DNA of 5,617 nucleotides from Actinomycetota bacterium. Lineage in GTDB: Bacteria; Actinomycetota; Thermoleophilia; Solirubrobacterales; Solirubrobacteraceae. The notes under the pieces are model-generated. The model made no database searches, was not told the origin of the DNA, and saw only the letters and a list, made by a program, of their open reading frames with translations. The DNA lies in contig SYBY01000026.1 in NCBI GenBank assembly GCA_005788585.1, forward strand, positions 1 through 5,617. Direction: 5' to 3'. Every line of letters begins with the position of its first letter. The first letter of the stretch is position 1. This document shows, piece after piece, positions 1 through 5,617 of the stretch. The position numbers were made by a program, and so were the translations under genes.

Positions 1-346
1 CGCCGTCGGCTGCGGCGCCGAGGGGCGCGACGAGGTCTCCTTCTCCGGCGCCGAAGCCCAGGTCGCCGACGTCGTGACCGACCTGCAGGAGGCCTCCGAG
101 CAGGAGGAGCCGACGCGCATCTGCCGCGCGCTCGTCGCCGAGCCGCTGCAGGGCGACGACTGCGAGGCGAAGGTCCGTCAGGCGATCGACGACGCCGACC
201 AGTTCGCGCTCGACGTCCGTGAGGTGACCGTCGACGGCACCAACGCCACCGCCCGGGTCATCACCGGGAGCGGCGACGCCGAGCGCACCGCGACGATGCG
301 CTTCGTGCGTCAGGGCAGCAACTGGCGCGTCACGTCGTTCGGGTAG
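1..346 (+). CDS. Probable lipoprotein with NTF2-like domain, 5' end missing
   Basis: The frame is open from base 2 to the TAG at 344-346, giving 114 visible residues. The true start lies left of the window, so the internal GTG at 74 is probably not the start. The visible product opens with AVGC, cysteine codon at 11-13. This fits the end of a lipobox (small residues before a lipidated Cys) and suggests a signal-peptidase II lipoprotein on the outer face of the membrane. The rest alternates a helical, acidic N-terminal half with a C-terminal run of beta strands (REVTVDGTNATARV, then TATMRFVRQGSNWRVTSF). This resembles the small NTF2-like/DUF4878-type proteins common in actinobacteria. Two further cysteines (codons 122-124 and 161-163) could form a disulphide outside the cell. 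No catalytic motif is visible and the ligand is unknown. The 3' end overlaps the convergent antiporter gene by 17 bp. The coding call is firm, the lipoprotein call moderate, and the fold is inferred from pattern only. Confidence 0.75.
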   Translation, partial: AVGCGAEGRDEVSFSGAEAQVADVVTDLQEASEQEEPTRICRALVAEPLQGDDCEAKVRQAIDDADQFALDVREVTVDGTNATARVITGSGDAERTATMRFVRQGSNWRVTSFG

Positions 347-2420
347 CGACGTCGTCGCTGCGCTCGAGCAGCGTCCGGTCGTCGGCGAAGCAGTAGACCC
401 AGCTCTCCCCGGGCTCCACCGAGCGCATGACCTCGTGGCCCTCGCGCTCGTAGTGCGCGCGCGCATGCCGGTTCGGTGAGCTGTCGCAGCAGCCGACGTG
501 GCCACACGTCAGGCACACGCGCAGGTGGACCCAGCTGTCGCCCAGGCGCAGGCACTCCTCGCACCCGGCGGTGCCCGGGACGACGGTCGCGGTCGGGCCG
601 ATGTGCGCGCACGCAGCCTCGCCGAGGACCACCTCGATGGGCGCCTCGGTGTCGACTGCGCCATGCGACGTGCCCCGGACCGCTCGCGGCGGCGCCGGGC
701 GTCCGTGGTACTGCGCGACCTCCTTGGCCTCCATGAGCGCGTCGCCGAGCTCGCGGCCGAACGCCTTGAAGAGCTTCGTCAGCAGGAGCGAGCTGGCCGC
801 CAGCTCCTCCGTGACGACGTGCGTGGCACCGGCCGCGAGCAGCGCCTGCTCGTCCTCGGCGTAGCGGGCGCGGACGATGACGTCGATGTCGGCGTCCAGC
901 GCGCGCACGACCCCGACGACCTGGGCCGCACGTTCGGCGCCGTCGTCGGGCACGATGACGACCCGCGCCCGCGCGATGCCGGCTTCGTTGAGCGTCATGA
1001 TCCGCGCCGGATCGCCCAGCAGGACGGGAACCCCGAGTTCGTGCGCATCGGTCGCCCCCTCCGGGCTGAGCGTCGTCACCACGAGCGGGACGTCGTGGTC
1101 GCGCAGGACGCGGGTGATGCCGCGGGCCCACTCGCCGTAGCCGGCGATGACGACGTGACCGGAGATCCCATCGGCGACCGGTGCGCCCGCGACGGGCTCG
1201 GAACGGCCCGCGAGGACGGCGACGTCGGGCTCCGGGGCCATGCGCTCCCCGAGCCGCACCCCGAGCGCGGACAGTGCCGGCGTGGCCGCCATGAGCAGCA
1301 CCGTCGCGGCGATGAACCCCTGTGTCCCGTCGGCGCCGAGACCGGCCGGGGTGAGCCCCTCCAGCGCGCCGGCGGTGGCGAGCACGAACGAGAACTCGCC
1401 GACCTGCGCGAGCGTCAGGCCGGTCGCGAGTGCGACACCGATCCGTTCTCGCAGCGCCAGGATCGCCGCCCCAGCCGTGAGGAGCTTGACCGCGAAGAGC
1501 GCCAGCACCGCGCCGAGCACCATCGCGAGGTTGTCGACCAGGAATCCGAGGTCCAGGAGCATCCCGATCGAGACGAAGAACGTCGCGCTGAAGATGATCT
1601 GCAGCGGCAGGATCTCCCCGAGCGCCTGGCTGCTGTACCGCGACTCGCTGACGACCAGGCCTGCGAGGAACGCACCCAGCGAGACGCTGACCCCGGCGAG
1701 CGACGTGCCGTACGCCGTGCCGATGCAGATCGCGACGATCGTGAGCAGGAACAGCTCGGGTGAGCAGGTGCGGGCGACGCGCTCGAGCACCGGCGGCAGC
1801 AGCCGGCGAGCGAAGACGAGCACCGCGGCGATGATCGCGACGGCGATCCCCAGCGCGCTGACGACATCCAGCGGCGACCCGCCCGACTCGCCGAGGACCG
1901 GCACGAGCAGCACCATCGCGACCACCGCGAGGTCCTGGAAGAGCAGGACCGACACCGACAGCCGGCCGTGCGGCGCTGCGACCTCGCCCCGATCGGCCAG
2001 GAGCTTCAGCACGATCGCCGTCGACGACAGCGAGACCAGCAGGCCGCTGAACAACGCCACGTTCGTATCGACGCCCGCGGCGAGGAGCACCCCGAACGTC
2101 ACGAACGTCGCGAGGAAGACCTGCAGGCCACCGCCGAGGAACAGCGGTCTGCGCAGCTCCTTCAGGCGGTCGAGGCTGAACTCCAGGCCGATCGTGAAGA
2201 GCAGGAGCAGCACACCGACCTCGGCGGCCGCGTTGACGATCTCGAGGTCGTTGACGAGGCCGAGCGCGTTGGGGCCGATCACGACCCCGGTGAAGAGGAA
2301 GGCGACGATCGGGACGATGCCGAGGCGCAGGCCGACGTACGCGACGACGGCGCCGCCGACGACGAGCGCGGCGATCTCAGGCAGGTACTCCGGCGTGGCG
2401 CCGGCTGCGAGCGGCAGCAC
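330..2420 (-). CDS. CPA2/Kef-type cation:proton antiporter with TrkA-N domain and C-terminal UBP-type zinc finger
   Basis: This gene encodes a 696-residue integral membrane protein expected to exchange K+ or Na+ for H+. About 13 hydrophobic segments span residues 15-387. CPA2 hallmarks are STAIVLKLL (133-141), the ion-site pair Q162-D163 in LLFQDLAVV, LGAFLAGL (248-255), FFVSIGM (281-287) and GEFSFVLA (341-348). Residues 422-551 form a cytosolic TrkA-N/RCK-like Rossmann domain (HVVIAGYGEWARG...LLGDPAR) that normally senses nucleotide. Residues 604-677 form a UBP-type zinc finger with Cys604, His606, Cys620, Cys623, Cys636, Cys639, Cys644, Cys645, His652, His656, His662 and Cys677. No TrkA-C domain separates the two; a roughly 50-residue linker does. 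The start is the GTG at 2420, overlapping the Uma2 stop by one base (TAGTG). It gives the family-like N-terminus PLAAGATPEYLPEIAALVV. The frame stays open to 2807, but that extension is Arg/Pro-rich shadow sequence inside the Uma2 gene. No good Shine-Dalgarno precedes the GTG, so coupled translation is likely. Family assignment is strong; the transported ion is not determined. Confidence 0.93.
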   Translation of the reverse strand: MLPLAAGATPEYLPEIAALVVGGAVVAYVGLRLGIVPIVAFLFTGVVIGPNALGLVNDLEIVNAAAEVGVLLLLFTIGLEFSLDRLKELRRPLFLGGGLQVFLATFVTFGVLLAAGVDTNVALFSGLLVSLSSTAIVLKLLADRGEVAAPHGRLSVSVLLFQDLAVVAMVLLVPVLGESGGSPLDVVSALGIAVAIIAAVLVFARRLLPPVLERVARTCSPELFLLTIVAICIGTAYGTSLAGVSVSLGAFLAGLVVSESRYSSQALGEILPLQIIFSATFFVSIGMLLDLGFLVDNLAMVLGAVLALFAVKLLTAGAAILALRERIGVALATGLTLAQVGEFSFVLATAGALEGLTPAGLGADGTQGFIAATVLLMAATPALSALGVRLGERMAPEPDVAVLAGRSEPVAGAPVADGISGHVVIAGYGEWARGITRVLRDHDVPLVVTTLSPEGATDAHELGVPVLLGDPARIMTLNEAGIARARVVIVPDDGAERAAQVVGVVRALDADIDVIVRARYAEDEQALLAAGATHVVTEELAASSLLLTKLFKAFGRELGDALMEAKEVAQYHGRPAPPRAVRGTSHGAVDTEAPIEVVLGEAACAHIGPTATVVPGTAGCEECLRLGDSWVHLRVCLTCGHVGCCDSSPNRHARAHYEREGHEVMRSVEPGESWVYCFADDRTLLERSDDVATRTT

Positions 2421-2965
2421 TACGCGACCGGGCCGAGCAACTCGGTCACGTCGACTGCGGGCCCGCCGACGAGAGGCTGCAGCCGCTCGCCGTCGTGGGC
2501 GACGAACTGCTCGTCGAAACCCTCCGGGGTGGGACGCCGGTGCACGCGCACGCGGCGCCCGGGAAGGTCGACGAGCCAGTACTCGCGGACGTGCTCGCGG
2601 GCGTAGCGGGCGGCCTTGGCCGTGTCGTGGCGGTGCGTCGTGACGGCGACCTCGATGGCGAGTTCGGCGGTGTCGGGGAGCCGGTCGCGCGGCAGTCGCT
2701 CGACGACGATCAGGTCGGGCGATACGAACCCGCCCGCGACGAGCAGCACGTCCTGCACGCGGACCTCGTGGTCGTCCAGCCCCCGTGCGAAATGGCGGAT
2801 AAGCCACGACACGGCGCCGGCGTGCGCCGGTCCGGGCGGGCTCACGTCGTACAGCACGCCGTCGAGGAGCTCGACGCGGCTGCTTTCGTCGAGGATGCCC
2901 GCGGCAACCATGCTCTGGACGTCATCCACGGTGAGGCGATGAACCTGCGGCTCGGTCTGGAGCAT
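2420..2965 (-). CDS. Uma2-family (DUF820) PD-(D/E)XK endonuclease-like protein
   Basis: The product is 181 residues, the usual size for Uma2 proteins, which carry a restriction-endonuclease-like fold. Visible family features are RVELLDGVLYDVSPPGPAH (from residue 30, Glu32), the catalytic-type Asp84 in FVSPDLIVVE, and Glu105 with Lys117 in ELAIEVAVTTHRHDTAK. The diagnostic ARYAREHVREYWLVDLPGR follows (119-137). The D...E...K set is complete, so metal-dependent nuclease activity is possible, although the role of these abundant proteins is not established. The ATG at 2965 is preferred because GGAG (plus-strand 2971-2974) lies five bases upstream. A GTG at 3004 would add 13 residues but lacks a clear ribosome site. 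The stop TAG (2422-2420) shares a base with the antiporter GTG, implying one transcript and coupled translation. No cognate methyltransferase or toxin partner is visible. Function in this context is unknown. Confidence 0.9.
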   Translation of the reverse strand: MLQTEPQVHRLTVDDVQSMVAAGILDESSRVELLDGVLYDVSPPGPAHAGAVSWLIRHFARGLDDHEVRVQDVLLVAGGFVSPDLIVVERLPRDRLPDTAELAIEVAVTTHRHDTAKAARYAREHVREYWLVDLPGRRVRVHRRPTPEGFDEQFVAHDGERLQPLVGGPAVDVTELLGPVA

Positions 2966-2970
2966 CGTCG

Positions 2971-2974
2971 CTCC
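2971..2974 (-). promoter_or_regulatory. Ribosome binding site deciding the Uma2 start
   Basis: Read on the minus strand, GGAG lies five bases before the ATG at 2965 (GGAGCGACGATG). It is the clearest Shine-Dalgarno match in this gap and is the reason for preferring 2965 over the upstream GTG at 3004. Confidence 0.6.
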
Positions 2975-2975
2975 G

Positions 2976-3004
2976 AGACTAGCCACGGCATGGGCCCTTG
3001 TCAC
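2976..3004 (-). promoter_or_regulatory. Candidate sigma70-type promoter for the Uma2-antiporter pair
   Basis: On the minus strand, GTGACA (3004-2999) matches the -35 consensus at 5 of 6 positions. It is followed, after exactly 17 bases, by TAGTCT (2981-2976), which keeps the conserved first two bases and last T of a -10 box. If used, transcription would begin only a few bases upstream of the GGAG and ATG, giving a very short leader. That is unusual alongside a Shine-Dalgarno site, so the call is tentative. The 118-bp gap is the only intergenic space upstream of the pair, so a promoter is expected somewhere in it. I saw no convincing hairpin plus T-run terminator for the upstream secreted-protein gene there. 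Confidence 0.3.
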
Positions 3005-3083
3005 GGGTCGGGAACACGCCAGCGAGTGTCGTCCCAGCGCCGTGCCCGAACAACCCGGCTTCGTGTCGTCTCTGCGCAGTCCC

Positions 3084-5432
3084 TCAGGGGCGCGTGATCG
3101 TGAGCGGGCGACTCGTCGCCCCGCCGGAACGCACGCGCCGCAGCTCGAACGTCGTCGCGGCCTTCGGCACCCGCACCGACGTCGTCCCGCGCCGCACCTT
3201 CGCGCGCACGGTCGCCAGCGCGCGCTTGCCGCGTCGCGCGATCACGCGCACACTGGCCGCGTCACTTGCCTGGATCCGCAGCTGCGTGCCCTTGGGCAGC
3301 GCCGCGAACCGCGCACGCCGGTCGACGAGCACGCGCAGCACCGTCACCGCGCCGGTGGTCGTGTTGCGCGCGGTGCACCACACGGACGCGTTCGCGGGCA
3401 CGGCCGACGCGGGAAGCGCGCGCTTCGTCTGTCCGGCGAGCAGTTCGTCGTCGGCCCACCACTGGTACGCCGGCGAGCCCGTCGCGGGGCACGTCAGTGC
3501 GGCCTTGCGCGACGTCACGCCGCCCGGCATGCGCGTCGCCGGCGAGGTGCCGGGGTCGAAGACCTGCGCCGTGATCGAGTTCAGCACGCCCGGCTCGGCA
3601 TACCAGGAGAGCGTCTGGCGGTAGCGGCCCGGCGTCTTCGGAGCGGTGATCTCGACGCCCCAACTCGCCGGGTCGGCTGCCGACCCGGTCCATGCGACGC
3701 GCAGCGGGCCGTCCCAGGAGTACCCGGCGGACGCGGGCCCGCGCCCGAGGAACGCCGTGGACGGCAGCGTGACGCTGCGACCCACCGGGATGCTCACGGG
3801 TGACGGGAAGGGACGGGCGGTGGTCGAGGTGATCTCACGGGTCACCGTGGTCGACCCCTGCGGGGTCGTCGCCGTGACGGCCAGGGTGAACGTCCGGCCC
3901 GCGGGCGGCGCGATGACCGTCACGCCCGCGCGGTCGCACGGCACGGCTGCGCCGACGTAGCGGCAGGAGACGTTCGCGTCGGCGTCGGATCGGATGACGA
4001 GCGTCACCGGCTCGCCGCCGGCGACGGCCGGCTGCGCGTCCACGGTCAGGGTGGGCGCGATCCGGGCGGTGAACGTCGCCGTCGCCGTCGTCGTCGCGCC
4101 CACGCCGTTGCGCGCATGCACGGTCAGGGTCGACGTCGCGCCGTTCGGGTAGTCGCTCAGCGCGATCGGGCTGGCGCAGCTGAAGAGCACACGGCCGTTG
4201 AGCGCACAGCTCGTCACGCGCGTCCCCGCGCCCAGGGTGTAGCCGATCGCCGCCGTCGGGCTCGTGACGACCGCCGGGGCGGAGATCGATACGCTCGGCG
4301 CGACGGGCACGGACACGCTGTTCGACGCATTCGCGCTGAGCGAGATGTGGGCGGCCGTCGCGGTGACCGCGCACGTGACAGTCGTCCCGAGGTCCGCGTC
4401 GGTCACGGTGTACGTGCTCGCCGTCTGGCCGGACACGACCGCGTCGCCGCGGCGCCACACGTAGGCGTAGGTCGCCGTCTCGGTCCAGGTGCCCGGATCG
4501 CAGGTCAGGACGTCGCCCGCCGCGGCCTCGGCGGTGTTCACGGCGTTGTTCGAGCTGACGCTCGGCGCCCCGCTGTTGGCGAAGTCGCCGAAGCGCGCAA
4601 AGAGGATGCCGGTGCCTGCGGTGAAGGTCGTGGCGGTGGTGTCGGTCGCCGTGAGCCCGGTCGGGGACCCGCTGGTCGTCGACACGAGGTTCGCGCGGTC
4701 GCCGTGCTGTGCGCTGTAGCCGGTCCAGTCGACAGTGACCGTCTGCGTGCCGGAGGCCGTGAGGTCGCCGAGTGCGAGCTGGGCGGCGTCACCGGGTGCG
4801 TCGGCGGCCGGCGGCGTGAACGTCAGCGTGCCGCTCTGCGACGACGCGCTGAGGGTCATGCCGCCGGGGCTCGCGTTGTGGCCCGCCACGGTGATGGCGG
4901 CGTGGTCGAAGCTGGGGTCGATCCCGTTGGCGACGTGGCCCAGCCACTCCGATGTTCCGCCGACCTGGCTGAGCGTCGAGCCGCTCCAGGTCGAGGTCGC
5001 GCCTGCGCTGAAGCGCGTGGACGGGGTGCTGCCCGCATCGCTGGCGACGGTGATGTTCGCGTTCGTGATGGTGGCGGCCGAGACCGTCAGCCGGCCCGTG
5101 ACGACGAGCGCGCCCGGGCCGCCCTGTACGGCCGCGGTGTTCTCCAGCGTGGCGTCGCCCGCGACGCTGAGCGCGTGCGTGCTCAGGTTGAGCGTCGCGA
5201 GTGCGCTGACGGTCACGCCGGCACTGGCGGCGGGCGCATCGAGCGTGACGGTGTCGCCGCCGGTGATGACGGCCGTGTCGGTCGGGCCGGGGGCACCGGG
5301 GCTGAGGCTCGTCCAGGTCGACGGGTCCGACCACGCGCCGTCACCAGTGGAGACGAACTCCGCGGCGTGCGCGCTCGGGGCGCACAGCCCGACGAGCAGC
5401 GTGAGGCCGACGGCCAGGGAGCGGGCGCGCAT
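3084..5432 (-). CDS. Secreted multi-domain beta-sandwich (Ig-like) surface protein
   Basis: The product is 782 residues. Residues 1-23 form a Sec signal peptide: basic MRARS, a hydrophobic core, then a cleavage-type PSAHA just before AEF. Residues 25 to about 180 resemble G8/right-handed beta-helix modules of extracellular proteins (DGAWSDPSTWTSLSPGAPG, then TAVITGGDTVTLDAPA and short Thr/Ala/Val strands). Residues 287-376 are an Ig-like repeat typical of Thermoleophilia surface proteins: LTCDPGTW with Cys311, YAYVWRRGD, then YTVTDADLGTTVTCAVTA with Cys354. Two further beta modules with close cysteine pairs follow (Cys409/Cys419 and Cys490/Cys499), then about 540-630, and a second Cys/Trp Ig-like module at 640-705 (Cys648, Trp658, Trp659, Cys686). 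Residues 705-782 are strongly Arg/Lys-rich (RRGKRALATVRAKVRRGTTS). There is no LPXTG motif or C-terminal membrane helix, so it is either free or held non-covalently. The ATG at 5432 is the only ATG or GTG start before the in-frame TAG at 5472-5474, although no good Shine-Dalgarno is seen. It lies 39 bases downstream of rmlB on the same strand. Export is well supported; binding partner and function are unknown. Confidence 0.87.
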   Translation of the reverse strand: MRARSLAVGLTLLVGLCAPSAHAAEFVSTGDGAWSDPSTWTSLSPGAPGPTDTAVITGGDTVTLDAPAASAGVTVSALATLNLSTHALSVAGDATLENTAAVQGGPGALVVTGRLTVSAATITNANITVASDAGSTPSTRFSAGATSTWSGSTLSQVGGTSEWLGHVANGIDPSFDHAAITVAGHNASPGGMTLSASSQSGTLTFTPPAADAPGDAAQLALGDLTASGTQTVTVDWTGYSAQHGDRANLVSTTSGSPTGLTATDTTATTFTAGTGILFARFGDFANSGAPSVSSNNAVNTAEAAAGDVLTCDPGTWTETATYAYVWRRGDAVVSGQTASTYTVTDADLGTTVTCAVTATAAHISLSANASNSVSVPVAPSVSISAPAVVTSPTAAIGYTLGAGTRVTSCALNGRVLFSCASPIALSDYPNGATSTLTVHARNGVGATTTATATFTARIAPTLTVDAQPAVAGGEPVTLVIRSDADANVSCRYVGAAVPCDRAGVTVIAPPAGRTFTLAVTATTPQGSTTVTREITSTTARPFPSPVSIPVGRSVTLPSTAFLGRGPASAGYSWDGPLRVAWTGSAADPASWGVEITAPKTPGRYRQTLSWYAEPGVLNSITAQVFDPGTSPATRMPGGVTSRKAALTCPATGSPAYQWWADDELLAGQTKRALPASAVPANASVWCTARNTTTGAVTVLRVLVDRRARFAALPKGTQLRIQASDAASVRVIARRGKRALATVRAKVRRGTTSVRVPKAATTFELRRVRSGGATSRPLTITRP

Positions 5433-5471
5433 GGCCCGATGGTCGGCCGCGCCCGCACGGTGTTGAGGGAA

Positions 5472-5617
5472 CTAGGCGAGCTTTGTGCCGTACTGGCGTT
5501 CGTAGTAGTCGCGGTAGTCGCCGCTGCGGATGGGTTCCCACCAGTCGCGGCGTTCGACGTACCAGTTGACGGTCTGTTCGAGGCCGCCTTCGAAGAAGTG
5601 GAACTTGGGCTCCCAGC
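5472..5617 (-). CDS. rfbB: dTDP-glucose 4,6-dehydratase (RmlB/RfbB), C-terminal fragment at window edge
   Basis: Reading the minus strand from the right edge gives 47 complete codons before the TAG at 5474-5472. The peptide begins WEPKFHFFEGGLEQTVNWY and continues with ERRDWWEPIRSGDYRDYYER, then QYGTKLA. This is the characteristic C-terminus of dTDP-glucose 4,6-dehydratases: the G-W-x-P segment, a glycine-leucine helix with T-V-x-W-Y, then the R-x-W-W-E-P tail. The enzyme is a cytoplasmic, NAD-dependent short-chain dehydrogenase. It converts dTDP-glucose to dTDP-4-keto-6-deoxyglucose, the second step towards dTDP-rhamnose and other deoxysugars for surface polysaccharides. The Rossmann motif and catalytic Tyr-x-x-x-Lys lie outside the window and cannot be checked, so a related SDR sugar epimerase or dehydratase is the main alternative. 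The gene is cut by the window edge, not visibly broken. The secreted-protein gene follows after 39 bases on the same strand, so co-transcription is possible. Confidence 0.92.
   Translation of the reverse strand, partial: WEPKFHFFEGGLEQTVNWYVERRDWWEPIRSGDYRDYYERQYGTKLA

Noticed and set aside
453..468. 16-bp alternating purine-pyrimidine run (GC-rich), possible Z-DNA
   Set aside because: It is fully explained by Arg, Ala and His codons of the zinc finger in a GC-rich gene. Such runs are expected by chance here.
310..1131. Minus-strand 273-codon ORF overlapping the TrkA-N and zinc finger region
   Set aside because: It is Arg/Gly/His-rich low-complexity sequence in a different frame from the well-supported antiporter domains.
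498..2643. Long plus-strand ORFs of 421 and 467 codons opposite the antiporter gene
   Set aside because: Their compositions (Arg/Glu/Asp-rich and Ser/Arg/Thr-rich) are those of antisense shadows in high-GC coding DNA. No recognisable domain is present and they oppose a clear antiporter.
2456..2644. Unusual spacing between Glu and Lys in the Uma2 active site (EVAVTTHRHDTAK)
   Set aside because: This E-x(8)-D-x(2)-K spacing matches a common Uma2 subgroup pattern from memory, so it is not an anomaly.
2421..2807. N-terminal extension of the antiporter frame (129 extra residues)
   Set aside because: The extension is Arg/Pro/Ala-rich, lies entirely inside the Uma2 gene in another frame, and precedes a family-like N-terminus at the GTG at 2420.
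2966..3083. Possible terminator hairpins in the 118-bp gap
   Set aside because: Only short, imperfect GC inverted repeats are present and none is followed by a T-run on either strand.
2998..3803. Plus-strand ORFs of 208 and 253 codons opposite the 3' part of the secreted-protein gene
   Set aside because: They are Arg/Ala-rich shadows without motifs, opposite a frame with a clear signal peptide and Ig-like modules.
4735..5466. Plus-strand 243-codon ORF with membrane-like Ala/Val composition
   Set aside because: It is the antisense of the Ala/Thr/Val-rich secreted protein. Its hydrophobicity follows from that strand's codons, and no family pattern is seen.

Overview
This is a very GC-rich window with bacterial gene packing. 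It most likely comes from a Thermoleophilia-type actinobacterium (Solirubrobacterales or relatives). Three things suggest this: the strong G/C bias at third codon positions, the Cys/Trp-containing Ig-like repeat in the secreted protein, and the style of the NTF2-like lipoprotein. The taxonomic call is an inference from sequence style, not a search result.

Layout, left to right. (1) Positions 1-346, plus strand: the 3' part of a gene for a probable small lipoprotein with an NTF2-like fold, cut by the window edge. (2) Positions 330-2420, minus strand: a CPA2/Kef-type monovalent cation:proton antiporter with a cytosolic TrkA-N (RCK-like) domain and a C-terminal UBP-type zinc finger. Its 3' end overlaps the lipoprotein gene tail-to-tail by 17 bp. 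(3) Positions 2420-2965, minus strand: a Uma2-family (DUF820) PD-(D/E)XK nuclease-like protein. Its TAG stop shares one base with the antiporter's GTG start, so the two form a coupled pair. (4) Positions 2966-3083: a 118-bp gap holding a plausible promoter and ribosome binding site for the Uma2-antiporter pair. (5) Positions 3084-5432, minus strand: a 782-residue Sec-exported, multi-domain surface or extracellular protein of beta-sandwich modules with a strongly basic C-terminus. (6) Positions 5472-5617, minus strand: the C-terminal 48 codons of dTDP-glucose 4,6-dehydratase (RmlB/RfbB), cut by the right edge.

Functionally, the right side looks like the end of a nucleotide-sugar (dTDP-rhamnose type) surface polysaccharide locus followed by an exported protein. 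The centre is a two-gene ion transport unit with an unexplained nuclease-like partner. No RNA gene, CRISPR array, insertion sequence or long repeat was seen. The many long antisense and alternative-frame ORFs are shadows created by the high GC content.

Most of the window is ordinary. The points most worth a second look are the zinc-finger/antiporter fusion, its altered ligand-binding motifs, and the stop-start coupling to Uma2. None of these amounts to a proven new system.
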